Source: Bacteroides fragilis NCTC 9343
Lineage (GTDB): Bacteria; Bacteroidota; Bacteroidia; Bacteroidales; Bacteroidaceae
Assembly: GCF_000025985.1 (NCBI RefSeq)
Contig: NC_003228.3
Coordinates: 62,001 to 126,000, forward strand
Direction of reading: 5' to 3'
DNA: 64,000 bases
Made by a program: the position numbers and the translations under genes. Below the pieces are notes generated by a model. It saw nothing but the letters and a program-made list of their open reading frames with translations. It made no database searches and was not told the DNA's origin. Each line of letters opens with the position of its first letter. Within the stretch, counting starts at the first letter, position 1. Of the stretch, positions 17,972 to 27,818 are shown in pieces.

Positions 17972-19552
17972 ATGAAACGTCGCGATTTTCTGAAATGTTC
18001 ACTTGCCGTGGGAGCAGGTTTGGCAGCCTCTCCGTCAACCTATGCGTTTAATGGCGAAAGCAAAGAGACCGGTAATGATTCTTCCAAACTGTCAAAGGCT
18101 CCTGCCACAAAGGGAGGGAAGCCGCATATCATTTTTATTATGAGTGACCAACATCGTGGAGATGCTTTACATTGCATGGGCAATAAGGCGGTTATTTCTC
18201 CTAATATAGATAAACTGGCTCAGGAAGGCAGTTTGTTTGTGTGTGGTTACAGCTCTGCACCCAGTAGTACGCCTGCACGTGCCGGTTTGCTCACGGGGAT
18301 GTCTCCATGGCACCATGGGATGCTGGGATATGGGAAGGTGGCTTCCAAATATAAATATGAAATGCCTCAGATGTTGCGTGACTTGGGTTACTACACTTTC
18401 GGGATAGGAAAGATGCACTGGTTTCCACAGAAAGCTTTGCATGGTTTTCATGCTACGTTGGTCGACGAGAGCGGACGCAGTGAAACCCGTGATTTTATCA
18501 GTGACTATCGGGAATGGTTTCAGTTGCAAGCTCCCGGGAAGAATCCGGATTTAACAGGAATCGGCTGGAATAATCATAATGCCGGGACTTATAAACTTGA
18601 AGAGAGGCTGCATCCTACAGCCTGGACAGGTCAGACAGCTTGTGAATTGATACGCAATTATGATAGCGATCAACCTTTGTTCCTCAAGGTCTCTTTTGCT
18701 CGTCCTCATAGTCCGTACGATCCTCCGAAACGATATTTGGATATGTATGAGAAGGTAGATATTCCTGTACCGTTCGTTGGAGATTGGTGTGGGAAATATG
18801 CTGAACGCAAAGATCCGGAACGGGTTTCAAAGGATGCGGCTTTTGCAAATCTAGGCGAAGAGTATGCTGTCAATTCACGACGCCATTATTATGCAAATGT
18901 GACATTTATTGATGACCAGATTGGACAGATCATTCAGACTCTAAAAGAGAAAGGAATGTACGAAAATGCAATCATTTGCTATACGGCCGATCACGGTGAT
19001 ATGTTGGGAGATCATTATCATTGGCGGAAAACCTATGCATACGAAGGGTCGGCCAAGATTCCTTATATCATAAAATGGCCTTCTGCCATGACTACACAGG
19101 CTATCAGAGGAAAGCGGATTGAACAGCCAGTAGAGCTACGCGACTTTTTACCTACCTTCATTGAACTTGCGGGAGGGACGGTACCGGATGATATGGATGG
19201 AAAATCTTTGGTAGCCCTGGCCTCAGGAAATAAAAACGGCTGGCGAAAATATATCGATCTGGAACATGCCACCTGCTACAGTGCCGATAACTATTGGTGT
19301 GCGTTGACTGATGGTAAAATGAAGTATATCTGGTTTATTCATACGGGTGAAGAGCAACTGTTCGATTTAAGTTCAGATCCCGGTGAACAGAAGAACCTTT
19401 CCGGAAATAGTCGTTATGCAGATAGGCTGGTTGAAATGCGTAAAGCGATGGTTGACCACTTGCAAGAGAGAGGAACAGAGTTTGTAAAAGATGGAAAGCT
19501 GGCGGTAAGAGATCAAACCTTACTTTATAGTCCCAATTATCCGAAAGATTGA
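17972..19552 (+). CDS. S-type sulfatase
   Basis: A 526-residue exported sulfatase. The N-terminus (MKRRDFLKCSLAVGAGLAASP) has a twin-arginine-like signal. The sulfatase signature is SSTPARAGLLTGMSPW, where Ser99 would be converted to formylglycine, making this a serine-type enzyme needing an anaerobic maturase (anSME) encoded elsewhere. Other family blocks are IIFIMSDQHRGD (metal-binding Asp), HYHWRKTYAYEGS and ELRDFLPTFIELAG. It is followed by kduI, kduD and a DUF4861 gene, suggesting removal of sulfate from uronate-containing glycans such as host glycosaminoglycans. The exact substrate cannot be read from the sequence. Confidence 0.92.
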   Translation: MKRRDFLKCSLAVGAGLAASPSTYAFNGESKETGNDSSKLSKAPATKGGKPHIIFIMSDQHRGDALHCMGNKAVISPNIDKLAQEGSLFVCGYSSAPSSTPARAGLLTGMSPWHHGMLGYGKVASKYKYEMPQMLRDLGYYTFGIGKMHWFPQKALHGFHATLVDESGRSETRDFISDYREWFQLQAPGKNPDLTGIGWNNHNAGTYKLEERLHPTAWTGQTACELIRNYDSDQPLFLKVSFARPHSPYDPPKRYLDMYEKVDIPVPFVGDWCGKYAERKDPERVSKDAAFANLGEEYAVNSRRHYYANVTFIDDQIGQIIQTLKEKGMYENAIICYTADHGDMLGDHYHWRKTYAYEGSAKIPYIIKWPSAMTTQAIRGKRIEQPVELRDFLPTFIELAGGTVPDDMDGKSLVALASGNKNGWRKYIDLEHATCYSADNYWCALTDGKMKYIWFIHTGEEQLFDLSSDPGEQKNLSGNSRYADRLVEMRKAMVDHLQERGTEFVKDGKLAVRDQTLLYSPNYPKD

Positions 19553-19605
19553 TTTATTCATGATAATTGGAGTATCATTTATTCCCAAATCCCGTTTTCT
19601 TTTCT

Positions 19606-19613
19606 TATTTTTG
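19606..19613 (+). promoter_or_regulatory. -7 box of the kduI-kduD operon
   Basis: TATTTTTG, 62 bases before the kduI ATG. The -33 is not clear. It suggests kduI-kduD-DUF4861 can be transcribed independently of the sulfatase. Confidence 0.5.
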
Positions 19614-19675
19614 CGTCGTGTGCGTAAACGGAGTTTATCTGAGCGACACCTAATGTAAACTTATAAATAAGAAAT

Positions 19676-20518
19676 ATGAAAACAAACTATGAGATTCGCT
19701 ATGCTGCCCATCCGGAAGATGCAAGAAGCTACGACACCAAGAGAATTAGAAGAGATTTTCTGATAGAAAAGGTTTTTTCAGCCGATGAAGTAAACATGGT
19801 ATATTCCATGTACGACCGTATGGTGGTAGGTGGGGCCATGCCGGTAAAGGAAGTGTTGAAATTGGAAGCTATCGATCCTTTGAAAGCTCCTTATTTTCTG
19901 ACCCGTCGTGAAATGGGTATTTTCAATGTCGGGGGGCCCGGTGTCGTGAGGGCGGGGGATGCGATATTTCAGTTAGATTATAAAGAGGCACTTTATCTGG
20001 GGGCAGGTGACCGGGACGTTACCTTTGAGAGTACGGATGCTGCACATCCCGCTAAATTTTATTTTAATTCACTGGCCGCTCATCGCAATTATCCCGATAA
20101 AAAGGTGACTAAAGCCGATGCTGTAGTTGCTGAAATGGGAACGTTGGAAGGTTCGAATCATCGTAATATCAACAAGATGCTGGTAAATCAGGTGTTGCCC
20201 ACCTGTCAGTTGCAGATGGGGATGACCGAACTGGCTCCGGGAAGTGTGTGGAATACGATGCCTGCACATGTCCATAGCCGTCGTATGGAGGCTTATTTCT
20301 ATTTTGAAGTACCGGAAGAGCATGCTGTGTGCCACTTTATGGGTGAGGTTGACGAAACCCGTCATGTGTGGATGAAGGGCGATCAGGCAGTCTTGTCACC
20401 GGAGTGGTCTATCCATTCGGCTGCGGCAACTCACAATTATACTTTTATCTGGGGTATGGGAGGTGAGAATCTTGATTATGGTGATCAGGACTTTTCATTA
20501 ATTACGGACTTGAAATAA
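19676..20518 (+). CDS. kduI: 5-dehydro-4-deoxy-D-glucuronate isomerase KduI
   Basis: Converts 5-keto-4-deoxyuronate, made by spontaneous opening of unsaturated uronates, to 2,5-diketo-3-deoxygluconate. The 280-residue cupin-type protein begins MKTNYEIRYAAHPEDARSYDT, has LTRREMGIFNVGGPG and the metal-binding segment PAHVHSRRMEAYFYFEVPE, then HNYTFIWGMGGENL. It is followed by kduD, the next enzyme. Confidence 0.95.
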   Translation: MKTNYEIRYAAHPEDARSYDTKRIRRDFLIEKVFSADEVNMVYSMYDRMVVGGAMPVKEVLKLEAIDPLKAPYFLTRREMGIFNVGGPGVVRAGDAIFQLDYKEALYLGAGDRDVTFESTDAAHPAKFYFNSLAAHRNYPDKKVTKADAVVAEMGTLEGSNHRNINKMLVNQVLPTCQLQMGMTELAPGSVWNTMPAHVHSRRMEAYFYFEVPEEHAVCHFMGEVDETRHVWMKGDQAVLSPEWSIHSAAATHNYTFIWGMGGENLDYGDQDFSLITDLK

Positions 20519-20584
20519 ACTGTCCGGTGTGGAAGTTCCTTTTAGGAAATGAAAGTGAGATAAGTTTTTAAAAACATTATAAGT

Positions 20585-21376
20585 ATGGTAAACTTTTCAT
20601 TAGAGGGCAAAGTGGCATGGGTCACAGGTGCATCTTACGGCATTGGCTTTGCCTTGGCTACTGCTTTCTCGGAGGCAGGAGCGAAGATCGTATTTAATGA
20701 CATCAGCCGGGAGCTGGTTGATAAAGGCTTGGCCGCATACAAAGAATTGGGAATCGAGGCCAGGGGATATGTGTGTGACGTTACCAGCGAAGAGCAGGTG
20801 AATGCTTTGGTTGCACAGATCGAGAAAGAAGTGGGAGTGGTTGACATTTTGGTGAATAATGCGGGTATCATCAAGCGTATACCGATGTGTGAGATGACGG
20901 CAGAGCAATTCCGTCAGGTGATCGACGTAGATCTGAATGCTCCGTTTATCGTGTCGAAGGCTGTTATCCCTTCGATGATTAAGAAAGGGCATGGAAAAAT
21001 CATCAATATCTGTTCGATGATGAGTGAACTGGGACGTGAGACTGTATCTGCCTACGCTGCTGCCAAGGGTGGGTTGAAGATGCTCACACGCAACATTGCA
21101 TCCGAATATGGAGAATTCAACATTCAGTGTAATGGCATAGGCCCGGGGTATATCGCTACACCTCAGACAGCACCTTTGCGTGAAGTGCAGTCGGACGGTT
21201 CGCGCCATCCGTTTGATTCATTCATAATATCCAAGACTCCCGCTGCCCGGTGGGGAACACCGGAGGATCTGATGGGGCCGGCTGTCTTTTTGGCTTCGGA
21301 TGCTTCGAATTTTGTGAACGGTCATGTACTTTATGTAGATGGCGGTATTTTGGCTTATATCGGTAAACAACCTTAA
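20585..21376 (+). CDS. kduD: KduD-type short-chain dehydrogenase (2-deoxy-D-gluconate 3-dehydrogenase / gluconate 5-dehydrogenase)
   Basis: A 263-residue classical SDR: cofactor motif TGASYGIG near residue 15, NNAGII, the catalytic Ser in INICSMMSELG and YAAAKGG with Tyr/Lys, then GPGYIATPQTAPL. By context it reduces 2,5-diketo-3-deoxygluconate to 2-keto-3-deoxygluconate. Many relatives are annotated gluconate 5-dehydrogenase and sequence alone does not separate the two; the kduI neighbour favours KduD. The TAA stop overlaps the in-frame ATG of a longer form of the next gene (TAATG). Confidence 0.88.
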   Translation: MVNFSLEGKVAWVTGASYGIGFALATAFSEAGAKIVFNDISRELVDKGLAAYKELGIEARGYVCDVTSEEQVNALVAQIEKEVGVVDILVNNAGIIKRIPMCEMTAEQFRQVIDVDLNAPFIVSKAVIPSMIKKGHGKIINICSMMSELGRETVSAYAAAKGGLKMLTRNIASEYGEFNIQCNGIGPGYIATPQTAPLREVQSDGSRHPFDSFIISKTPAARWGTPEDLMGPAVFLASDASNFVNGHVLYVDGGILAYIGKQP

Positions 21377-21402
21377 TGAATCTGATCAATACAATTGAAT
21401 CA

Positions 21403-22647
21403 ATGAAGAAAGTTTTTCTTTTTGTCGCAGCCGTTTTGTTGTGCCTGGCTTGTAACGAAGCGGGCAGAACAGTATCTGTCACGGTGTCCAATGCCACCTC
21501 ACTGGAACGAAGCGGCGAGATGGTAGAAGTTTCCATGGGTGAGGTTTCCTCTAAATTGCATTTACCCGATACGGCACAGATAGTAGTGGTAGATGCCGAA
21601 GGACAGCAAGTACCCTATCAAATAACTTCTGACGAGAAAGTGATATTTCCGGTCACTGTGCAAGCGAATGGCTCAGCCGTTTATACGATAAAAGTGGGTA
21701 TTCCTCAAGAGTGCCCGGTGAAGGCTTGTGGAAGATATTATCCCGAACGGGTGGATGACGTGGCTTGGGAGAACGATCTGACGGCCTTTCGTGCTTATGG
21801 GCCTGCTTTGCAGGAAACCGGAGAGCGTGCTTTCGGATATGATATCTGGACGAAGTATAATACTACTGAGCCGGTGGTGGAAGCTCGTTATGAAGGCGAA
21901 CTGAATCCGGATATGAAAGCTAAAATAGCCGAACTTGGAAAGACGGACCCCAAAGCCGCGCAGGAACTTTACCGCTCTGTCTCTTATCATGTGGACCATG
22001 GCAACGGGCTGGATTGTTATAAGGTCGGCCCTACGTTGGGGGGAGGTACGACTGCATTGATGGCAGGGGATACAATCGTTTATCCGTATTGTTACGCTAC
22101 CCAGGAGATACTGGATAACGGTCCGTTGCGTTTTACTGTGAAACTGGTATACAATCCATTGGTCGTAAAAGGAGATTCTACTATTATCGAGACACGGATC
22201 ATTACATTGGATGCGGGTTCATATTGCAATAAAACAGTTGTCTCTTATACGAACCTGAAGGAGACGATGCCTTTAGCCGTCGGTATTGTATTGCACGAAC
22301 CCGATGGGGCCATTGTTGCAGATGCGGCAAACGGATACATGACTTATGTGGATCCGACGGATAATGCCGGTGGTGACAATGGTAAGATCTTTGTCGGTGC
22401 TGCGTTTCCTACTTTGGTGAAGGAGGCAAAAGCAGTTCTCTTCCCGGAGAAAGAAAAGAAGGAACTGCGTGGAGGTGCCGACGGGCATGTGCTGGCAATC
22501 AGTGAGTACGAACCGGGAGCGGACTTTACTTACTACTGGGGGGCTGCCTGGAGCAAAGCCGACATAAAAGATAGCGCTGCCTGGAATGCGTATATGGCCG
22601 ATTTTGCACAGAAGGTTCGCAATCCGCTGACGGTTACAGTGAAATAA
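21403..22647 (+). CDS. DUF4861 family lipoprotein
   Basis: A 414-residue lipoprotein: MKKVFLFVAAVLLCLAC gives a clean signal with the lipobox Cys at residue 17. The frame is open to an ATG at 21376 that overlaps the kduD stop, but the start at 21403 gives the better signal peptide. The body (YYPERVDDVAWENDLTAFRAYGPAL, DCYKVGPTLGGG) matches DUF4861, found in uronate/pectin-type polysaccharide loci in Bacteroidetes. It may be a surface or periplasmic glycan-processing enzyme, but this is inferred from company. Confidence 0.85.
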   Translation: MKKVFLFVAAVLLCLACNEAGRTVSVTVSNATSLERSGEMVEVSMGEVSSKLHLPDTAQIVVVDAEGQQVPYQITSDEKVIFPVTVQANGSAVYTIKVGIPQECPVKACGRYYPERVDDVAWENDLTAFRAYGPALQETGERAFGYDIWTKYNTTEPVVEARYEGELNPDMKAKIAELGKTDPKAAQELYRSVSYHVDHGNGLDCYKVGPTLGGGTTALMAGDTIVYPYCYATQEILDNGPLRFTVKLVYNPLVVKGDSTIIETRIITLDAGSYCNKTVVSYTNLKETMPLAVGIVLHEPDGAIVADAANGYMTYVDPTDNAGGDNGKIFVGAAFPTLVKEAKAVLFPEKEKKELRGGADGHVLAISEYEPGADFTYYWGAAWSKADIKDSAAWNAYMADFAQKVRNPLTVTVK

Positions 22648-22680
22648 GAGTGCTGCCGGAAGCTGCTTATAGCCCGTTTC

Positions 22681-23610
22681 TTAGTCTTCCATTTGTCTTA
22701 TATTCCTTATCAGCCCGCTATATTTGGCCCTCTTCACGGCACTGCCTTTGAAGAGGGCTCTGTATTTCTCTTCGCTCAGTTGCTTCCAGTCTTCTTTCTT
22801 CATGTTCATGAACTCCGGTGAGGGTTGCAGTTCCGGTGTCCGGCAGGGAGTGGCAAACCGGTTCCAGGGACAAGCTTTCTGACATTCGTCACACCCATAC
22901 ACACGGTTTCCCATAAAGGGGGCGATAGAGTCCGGAATTTCGCTTTTATTCTCGATGGTGAGGTATGAAAGGCAACGGTGTGCATTCAGGCTGTATGGCG
23001 TCTCTAAAGCTTTTGTAGGGCATGCTTGCAGGCAACGGTTACATCGGCCGCAGCGATTGGGTTGAGGCCGGTCGTATGTATCGGCTTCCGTATTCAGAAA
23101 AAGCTCGCCTAAGAAGAAAGTGGAACCGGCATGGGGAATGATCAGTTGGGTGTTCTTTCCGATCCACCCGAGGCCGGCACGCCAGGCCCAATAACGTTCC
23201 GGTACGGGCGCGGTGTCACAGAACATGCGTCCGTTCAGCTCCGGTACGTCTGATTCTTGTATAAAGCGGAACAGGGTAGCCAGTTTTTCACGCATGAGAT
23301 CGTGATAGTCCTTCCCGTAAGCGTACCACGCGAATTGATATTCCTCGTCAGGTATACGGGTGGCGGGGTAATAGTTCAGTGCTACGGAAACCACGCAACG
23401 AGTGCCTTCGACCAGCAAAGCCGGGTCGCAGCGTTTGTCGAAATGATTCGCCATATAAGTCATTCCGGCTTGCCGGTCCGCATCCAGCCACATTTTCAAA
23501 GCATTCTGATGGGCTTGATCGATTGGCTCGGCCGGGGCTATGCCGCAAGCAGAAAAGCCGAGGCGCAAGGCTTCGGCTTTCAGGGCTTTACTGTTTATCT
23601 TCGTTTCCAT
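22681..23610 (-). CDS. queG: Epoxyqueuosine reductase QueG
   Basis: Reduces epoxyqueuosine in tRNA to queuosine using cobalamin and iron-sulfur clusters. The 309-residue protein has the QueG N-terminal domain (LGFSACGIAPAEPI, GMTYMANHFDKRCDP), CDTAPVPERYWAWRAGLGWIGKN, and two ferredoxin-like cluster motifs, CGRCNRCLQACPTKAL and CDECQKACPWN. It is the last gene of a minus-strand operon with the deacetylase and GT117 genes; the deacetylase stop overlaps its ATG (TAATG). queA lies elsewhere in this window. Confidence 0.95.
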   Translation of the reverse strand: METKINSKALKAEALRLGFSACGIAPAEPIDQAHQNALKMWLDADRQAGMTYMANHFDKRCDPALLVEGTRCVVSVALNYYPATRIPDEEYQFAWYAYGKDYHDLMREKLATLFRFIQESDVPELNGRMFCDTAPVPERYWAWRAGLGWIGKNTQLIIPHAGSTFFLGELFLNTEADTYDRPQPNRCGRCNRCLQACPTKALETPYSLNAHRCLSYLTIENKSEIPDSIAPFMGNRVYGCDECQKACPWNRFATPCRTPELQPSPEFMNMKKEDWKQLSEEKYRALFKGSAVKRAKYSGLIRNIRQMED

Positions 23611-24224
23611 TATAGTAACCTAAACTCGTATCCTTCTTCTTTCAGGAAGTCGATGGCACGGGGAAGCGCATATTGCAGGTTTCCGTTGTTCCAGGACTTC
23701 AGCGAATCATGGAAGGTTATGATAGACCCGTTGCGGGCATATCTCATCACATTGGCCAGCACTTGGGGCGGACGCAGCTTCTTACTGTAGTCTCGTGTGA
23801 CAAGATCCCACATGATGATTTTATAGTGACGCTTCAACGTCATATATTGCATCCAGCGCATATGTCCGTGGGGTGGACGGAACAGATCCGTTTTCATCAT
23901 CTCGTTGGCCTTGTCCGTGTTGGCCAGATAGTTTGACGACAGATACTCGAATCCGCGGATATGGTTGAACGTATGGTTGCCGATGCGGTGTCCGCGCTCT
24001 ACTACCATACGGAACACATCCGGGTGCTTACGGATGTTGTCGCCTACCATGAAAAAGGTTGCCTTGATGTTGTGTTTGTCCAGCAGTTCCAGTACCCAAG
24101 GCGTCACTTCCGGGATGGGACCATCGTCAAAGGTCAGGTAAACAGCCTTTTCGTCAGGGTCCATCCGGAAGATGGCGTCGGGATAGATTGCGCGGAAAAA
24201 CCAAGGCGGTTGCTCTATAAACAT
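23610..24224 (-). CDS. Polysaccharide deacetylase family protein (NodB homology)
   Basis: A 204-residue NodB-type carbohydrate esterase: VYLTFDDGPIPEVTPWVLELL holds the catalytic/metal Asp pair, GNHTFNH the metal-binding histidines, FRPPHGHM the third motif, and ITFHDSLKSWNN the final His. No signal peptide is evident, so a cytoplasmic or membrane-associated role is possible. It lies 16 bases after the GT117 stop and overlaps queG, so the three form one operon. Confidence 0.9.
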   Translation of the reverse strand: MFIEQPPWFFRAIYPDAIFRMDPDEKAVYLTFDDGPIPEVTPWVLELLDKHNIKATFFMVGDNIRKHPDVFRMVVERGHRIGNHTFNHIRGFEYLSSNYLANTDKANEMMKTDLFRPPHGHMRWMQYMTLKRHYKIIMWDLVTRDYSKKLRPPQVLANVMRYARNGSIITFHDSLKSWNNGNLQYALPRAIDFLKEEGYEFRLL

Positions 24225-24240
24225 CTCCTTCGGTTACAGA

Positions 24241-27200
24241 TTACTGGTGGGCTTTCATGCGTCCCACGTATATGTTATATAGTTCGTTCACCTTCGGGGT
24301 ATAGTTACCGGCGAGTTTCGACTTATATTTCTCCATCATTTTGGCTTCCATATCCAGTGCGCTGAGGTGCATGATAAATTCACGCTGCGACATGAGCAGA
24401 TGATTGTCGTCCAGGCTGAGGTACCAGGTGAGGTATTCTACAGACTTGTTTGCCAGTTCATCGATAATCTGGTCGGCTTTCGTATTGTTTCCCAACTGGT
24501 AGTAAGCTTCTGCCATTTCGAGTGCTCCGTTCTGTACATCGTAGGGCACGTTGAAAGCCGGAATCATCTTTTCGGCGTATTCCAGTGCTGCCAGCGCTTT
24601 GTCCTTTTTGCCTTCTTTCATCAGCTGGGTGATCAGTTGGGCAAAGATGCGGCGATGGGTGTAGCACATGCGCATCGTATTCTCGTCGATGTAGATGCCG
24701 GGTTTGTCGATGCCTCCGAACTTGAACTTGTTCATCAGGTTGTCATACATCTTTTCACTGTCGATGGTGGCTCCGAGAGCTTCCGTATCGAACGGTGTGA
24801 AGCGGTATGTCAGACCCTCCTGAATGAAATGCTCGCGCATGTTCAGCTGATTGTCCGTACCGACGGTGATGGCCATGTAAATGGGGCGTTCCCAGTTGGC
24901 ATTGGCCAGCATTTCGAGCATCATCAACTCGCTCTTGTAGAGAGCCCGTTTCGGGTTACCCTTTTCGTCTTTGAGCGATATGTGCATGTAGTCGGGGATG
25001 GAGTCACCCAATGCCTCCGGAATCATCATACCCGAACGGCGAACGGCTTCTTTGTCGATTTTGACAACGATGCTGTCGGTCGGTATCACTGCTTGTCCGT
25101 CTTTGGTGCGTACCCAATATTTCAGGATGTTCTTCAGCTCGTAAGGATTATCGCCGAACTGGGCACGGATATTGTTCAGTGCTTCCGGATTCTTGCCGTT
25201 CAGCACCTCTTCTTCGGCGGCTTTGTAGGCTTTGTCGATCTGCTTCTTGAAATCCGGACGGATGGGGACGTATTCGTTTTGACCTTCCATGTATTCCGTT
25301 CTGTCCCAAGTGATGGGCAGTGCCGGAGAGTCGTAGGCCGGACGTTTCATCTGGTCGATGTACCAGTCGGTCTGGAGGTAGCTCAGGTTACAGGTACGTG
25401 CGTCGGTGCGGAAGCCTTCGGTTTCTTGGTTGTACCACAACGGGAAGGTATCGTTATCACCGTTGGTATAGATGATCGGGTTGCCGCTTTCCTGAAGTGA
25501 CATCAGGTAGTTCTGTCCGAAGTCGCGTGCCACGTAGCGTCCGCTGCGGTCGTGGTCGTCCCAGGTCTGGCTCGCCATCTGTATGGGTACGAGCAGGCAG
25601 ACTGCCGACGTGAGGGCTGCTGCGGGGACTTCCTTCATGTAGTTGCGCAGCAGGTGTACGATGCCCGCCACACCCATGCCGATCCAGATGGCAAAGGCAT
25701 AGAAGGAACCGGCGTAGGCATAGTCACGTTCGCGCGGCTGTCCGGGTGTCTGGTTGAGGTAAAGCACAATGGCGATACCGGTCATGAAGAACAGGAAGAA
25801 TACCACCCAGAACTGCTGGATACCTTTCTGACCGCGCCATGCCTGCCAGAAGAGTCCGATGATTCCCAGTATGAGGGGGAGACAATAGAAAACGTTGTGT
25901 CCCTTGTTGTCTTTCAGTTCTTGCGGGAGCATGTTCTGGTCGCCATACAGAAGGTTGTCGATGAACGGTATGCCGGTGATCCAGTTGCCGTGTTCTATTT
26001 CGCCGCTGCTTTGGATGTCGTTCTGCCGTCCGGCAAAGTTCCACATGAAGTAGCGCCAGTACATGAAGTTGAGCTGGTAGGAGAAGAAGAACTTGATGTT
26101 GTCCCACTGGGTTGGCATGTTCACCATCAGCATCTCTCCGCATTGATCGTAGGGCACGTCGTAGCCGGTGATATCTTGCCAGGACTTATAGTAGGCGGTG
26201 TGTGCCGAGCTGTACATGCGGGGGAAGAGCATGTTTTGCGCGTATTCATATTCCACACGTCCCGGCAGTTCAACGTAAGAGTCTTTTTCGTCGGGTGAGG
26301 TTTTCTCTTTACGGACGTATTTGGTGTCTGTACTTTTCTGGCGGGGTACGCAATAGCCGTCTTCCACATCGAGGGCCACTTTCGAGGAGTAGGCCGGTCC
26401 GTAGAACAGCGGACGGGTTCCGTACTGTTCGCGTCCCAGATACTCACCCAGCGTGAAGATGTCTTCCGGGGAGTTCTGATCCATCGGTGTATTGGCTACC
26501 GAGCGGATCACGATCAGGGCATACGAGGAGTATCCCACCATGATCATCATCGTACAGAGCAGGGCGGTGTTCATGGTACGGGCCGACATGCGTATCTTTT
26601 CGTTCAGCTTTGACGCGAAGAGGTAGGCCGCCAGTACTCCCAGCACCAGGATACCGATGATGACAGCACTTGCTCCGTGCCCGTAGAAGGGGATACCGAG
26701 CATGGCGATGGTCAGCAGAAAAGAGAGGTTCATGCGGGTGCGGCTCTTCTCGTTGTAGCTTTCGTATATACCCCAGATGATGGCGGCTGCCAGCAGGGCT
26801 ACATAAACGATGACACCGGTGTTGAACGGCATGCCCAGTGAGTTGACGAACAGCAGTTCGAACCAGCCGCCTACTTTTACGACACCGGGAACAATACCAT
26901 AAAGTACGGCTGCCACCAATACCATGGAGCCGGCCAGTGCCAGCAGAGATCCTTTGGCGTTGGCGCCCGGCACTTTCTTGTAGTAGTATACCAGTACGAT
27001 GGCCGGCAGACAGAGCAGGTTGAGCAGGTGCACACCGATGCTGAGCCCGGTCAGATAGGCGATCAGGATGATCCAGCGGTCGCTATGCGGCTGGTCGGCT
27101 ACGTCTTCCCATTTCAATATCAGCCAGAAAACGATGGCCGTAAACATGGAAGAGTAGGCGTATACTTCGCCTTCTACGGCCGAAAACCAGAATGTATCGC

Positions 27201-27600
27201 TGAATGTATAGGCCAATGCGCCTACCAGTCCCGATCCCATGACGGTGATCAGTTGTCCGCGGGTGATGTTCGTTTCGTCTGTGATGACGAGTTTACGAAC
27301 CAGGTGCGTGATGCTCCAGAAAAGGAACAGGATGCAGGCACCGCTCATCAGCGCACTCATGTAGTTCACCATTTTGGCTACCAGTGCCGGATCGCTGACG
27401 AATTGTGTGAAAAGGTTGGCGGTGAGCATAAAGAAGGGTGCTCCGGGGGGATGGCCTACTTCCAGTTTATAGGCGGTGGTGATGAATTCCGGGCAGTCCC
27501 AGAAACTGGCTGTGGGCTCTATCGTCATGCAATAGACGGTTGCGGCGATCAGGAAAGTGATCCAACCCACGAGGTTGTTTACGGTTTTGTACTGTTTCAT
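24241..27600 (-). CDS. GT117 (DUF2723) integral membrane glycosyltransferase with TPR-like C-terminus
   Basis: A 1119-residue protein. The N-terminal half has about a dozen membrane helices (NLVGWITFLIAATVYCMTIEPTASFWDCPEF holds a conserved acidic luminal loop as in PMT-type enzymes). The large soluble C-terminal half ends in alpha-helical repeats (ALAALEYAEKMIPAFN). This is the DUF2723 / glycosyltransferase family 117 layout, thought to transfer sugar from a lipid donor in the periplasm; a role in Bacteroides protein O-glycosylation is possible but not shown here. It heads the operon with the deacetylase and queG. Confidence 0.88.
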   Translation of the reverse strand: MKQYKTVNNLVGWITFLIAATVYCMTIEPTASFWDCPEFITTAYKLEVGHPPGAPFFMLTANLFTQFVSDPALVAKMVNYMSALMSGACILFLFWSITHLVRKLVITDETNITRGQLITVMGSGLVGALAYTFSDTFWFSAVEGEVYAYSSMFTAIVFWLILKWEDVADQPHSDRWIILIAYLTGLSIGVHLLNLLCLPAIVLVYYYKKVPGANAKGSLLALAGSMVLVAAVLYGIVPGVVKVGGWFELLFVNSLGMPFNTGVIVYVALLAAAIIWGIYESYNEKSRTRMNLSFLLTIAMLGIPFYGHGASAVIIGILVLGVLAAYLFASKLNEKIRMSARTMNTALLCTMMIMVGYSSYALIVIRSVANTPMDQNSPEDIFTLGEYLGREQYGTRPLFYGPAYSSKVALDVEDGYCVPRQKSTDTKYVRKEKTSPDEKDSYVELPGRVEYEYAQNMLFPRMYSSAHTAYYKSWQDITGYDVPYDQCGEMLMVNMPTQWDNIKFFFSYQLNFMYWRYFMWNFAGRQNDIQSSGEIEHGNWITGIPFIDNLLYGDQNMLPQELKDNKGHNVFYCLPLILGIIGLFWQAWRGQKGIQQFWVVFFLFFMTGIAIVLYLNQTPGQPRERDYAYAGSFYAFAIWIGMGVAGIVHLLRNYMKEVPAAALTSAVCLLVPIQMASQTWDDHDRSGRYVARDFGQNYLMSLQESGNPIIYTNGDNDTFPLWYNQETEGFRTDARTCNLSYLQTDWYIDQMKRPAYDSPALPITWDRTEYMEGQNEYVPIRPDFKKQIDKAYKAAEEEVLNGKNPEALNNIRAQFGDNPYELKNILKYWVRTKDGQAVIPTDSIVVKIDKEAVRRSGMMIPEALGDSIPDYMHISLKDEKGNPKRALYKSELMMLEMLANANWERPIYMAITVGTDNQLNMREHFIQEGLTYRFTPFDTEALGATIDSEKMYDNLMNKFKFGGIDKPGIYIDENTMRMCYTHRRIFAQLITQLMKEGKKDKALAALEYAEKMIPAFNVPYDVQNGALEMAEAYYQLGNNTKADQIIDELANKSVEYLTWYLSLDDNHLLMSQREFIMHLSALDMEAKMMEKYKSKLAGNYTPKVNELYNIYVGRMKAHQ

Positions 27601-27641
27601 TCAGACTATAGTTAGTTACATATTATCATGATACACGGGCG

Positions 27642-27649
27642 CAAAGATA
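27642..27649 (-). promoter_or_regulatory. -7 box of the GT117 operon
   Basis: The minus strand reads TATCTTTG, 41 bases before the ATG at 27600. No good -33 was found. A complete minus-strand promoter lies further upstream inside invertible segment 1 (27817-27848) and could also feed this operon in the present orientation. Confidence 0.5.
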
Positions 27650-27788
27650 ATGATTTACGTGAAGATAGCCGTAGAAAGTGTAGAGTTTTAGGAGTTTGGA
27701 GGGGAGAATTAAGAAACGGTAACGGTTGGTCTTGAATTAATAATAAGAATAGTTGAAGAAGAATTATTGTATGGGAGAGCAAAGATCA

Positions 27789-27818
27789 TGTTTCAAAAGA
27801 CGTTCGTCTGATGCAACA
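27789..27818 (+). repeat. Left inverted-repeat site of invertible promoter 1
   Basis: A 30-bp imperfect palindrome TGTTTCAAAAGACG-TTCGTC-TGATGCAACA. It contains AGACGTTCGT, an exact match to the ARACGTWCGT core reported for Mpi-controlled invertible promoters of Bacteroides fragilis. Its first 17 bases recur inverted at 27933-27949. Confidence 0.85.

Noticed and set aside
24367..25500. A 377-codon ORF antisense to the GT117 gene
   Set aside because: It lies entirely within a well-supported gene on the other strand and reads like a shadow frame (Val/Phe/Gln-rich, no motifs).
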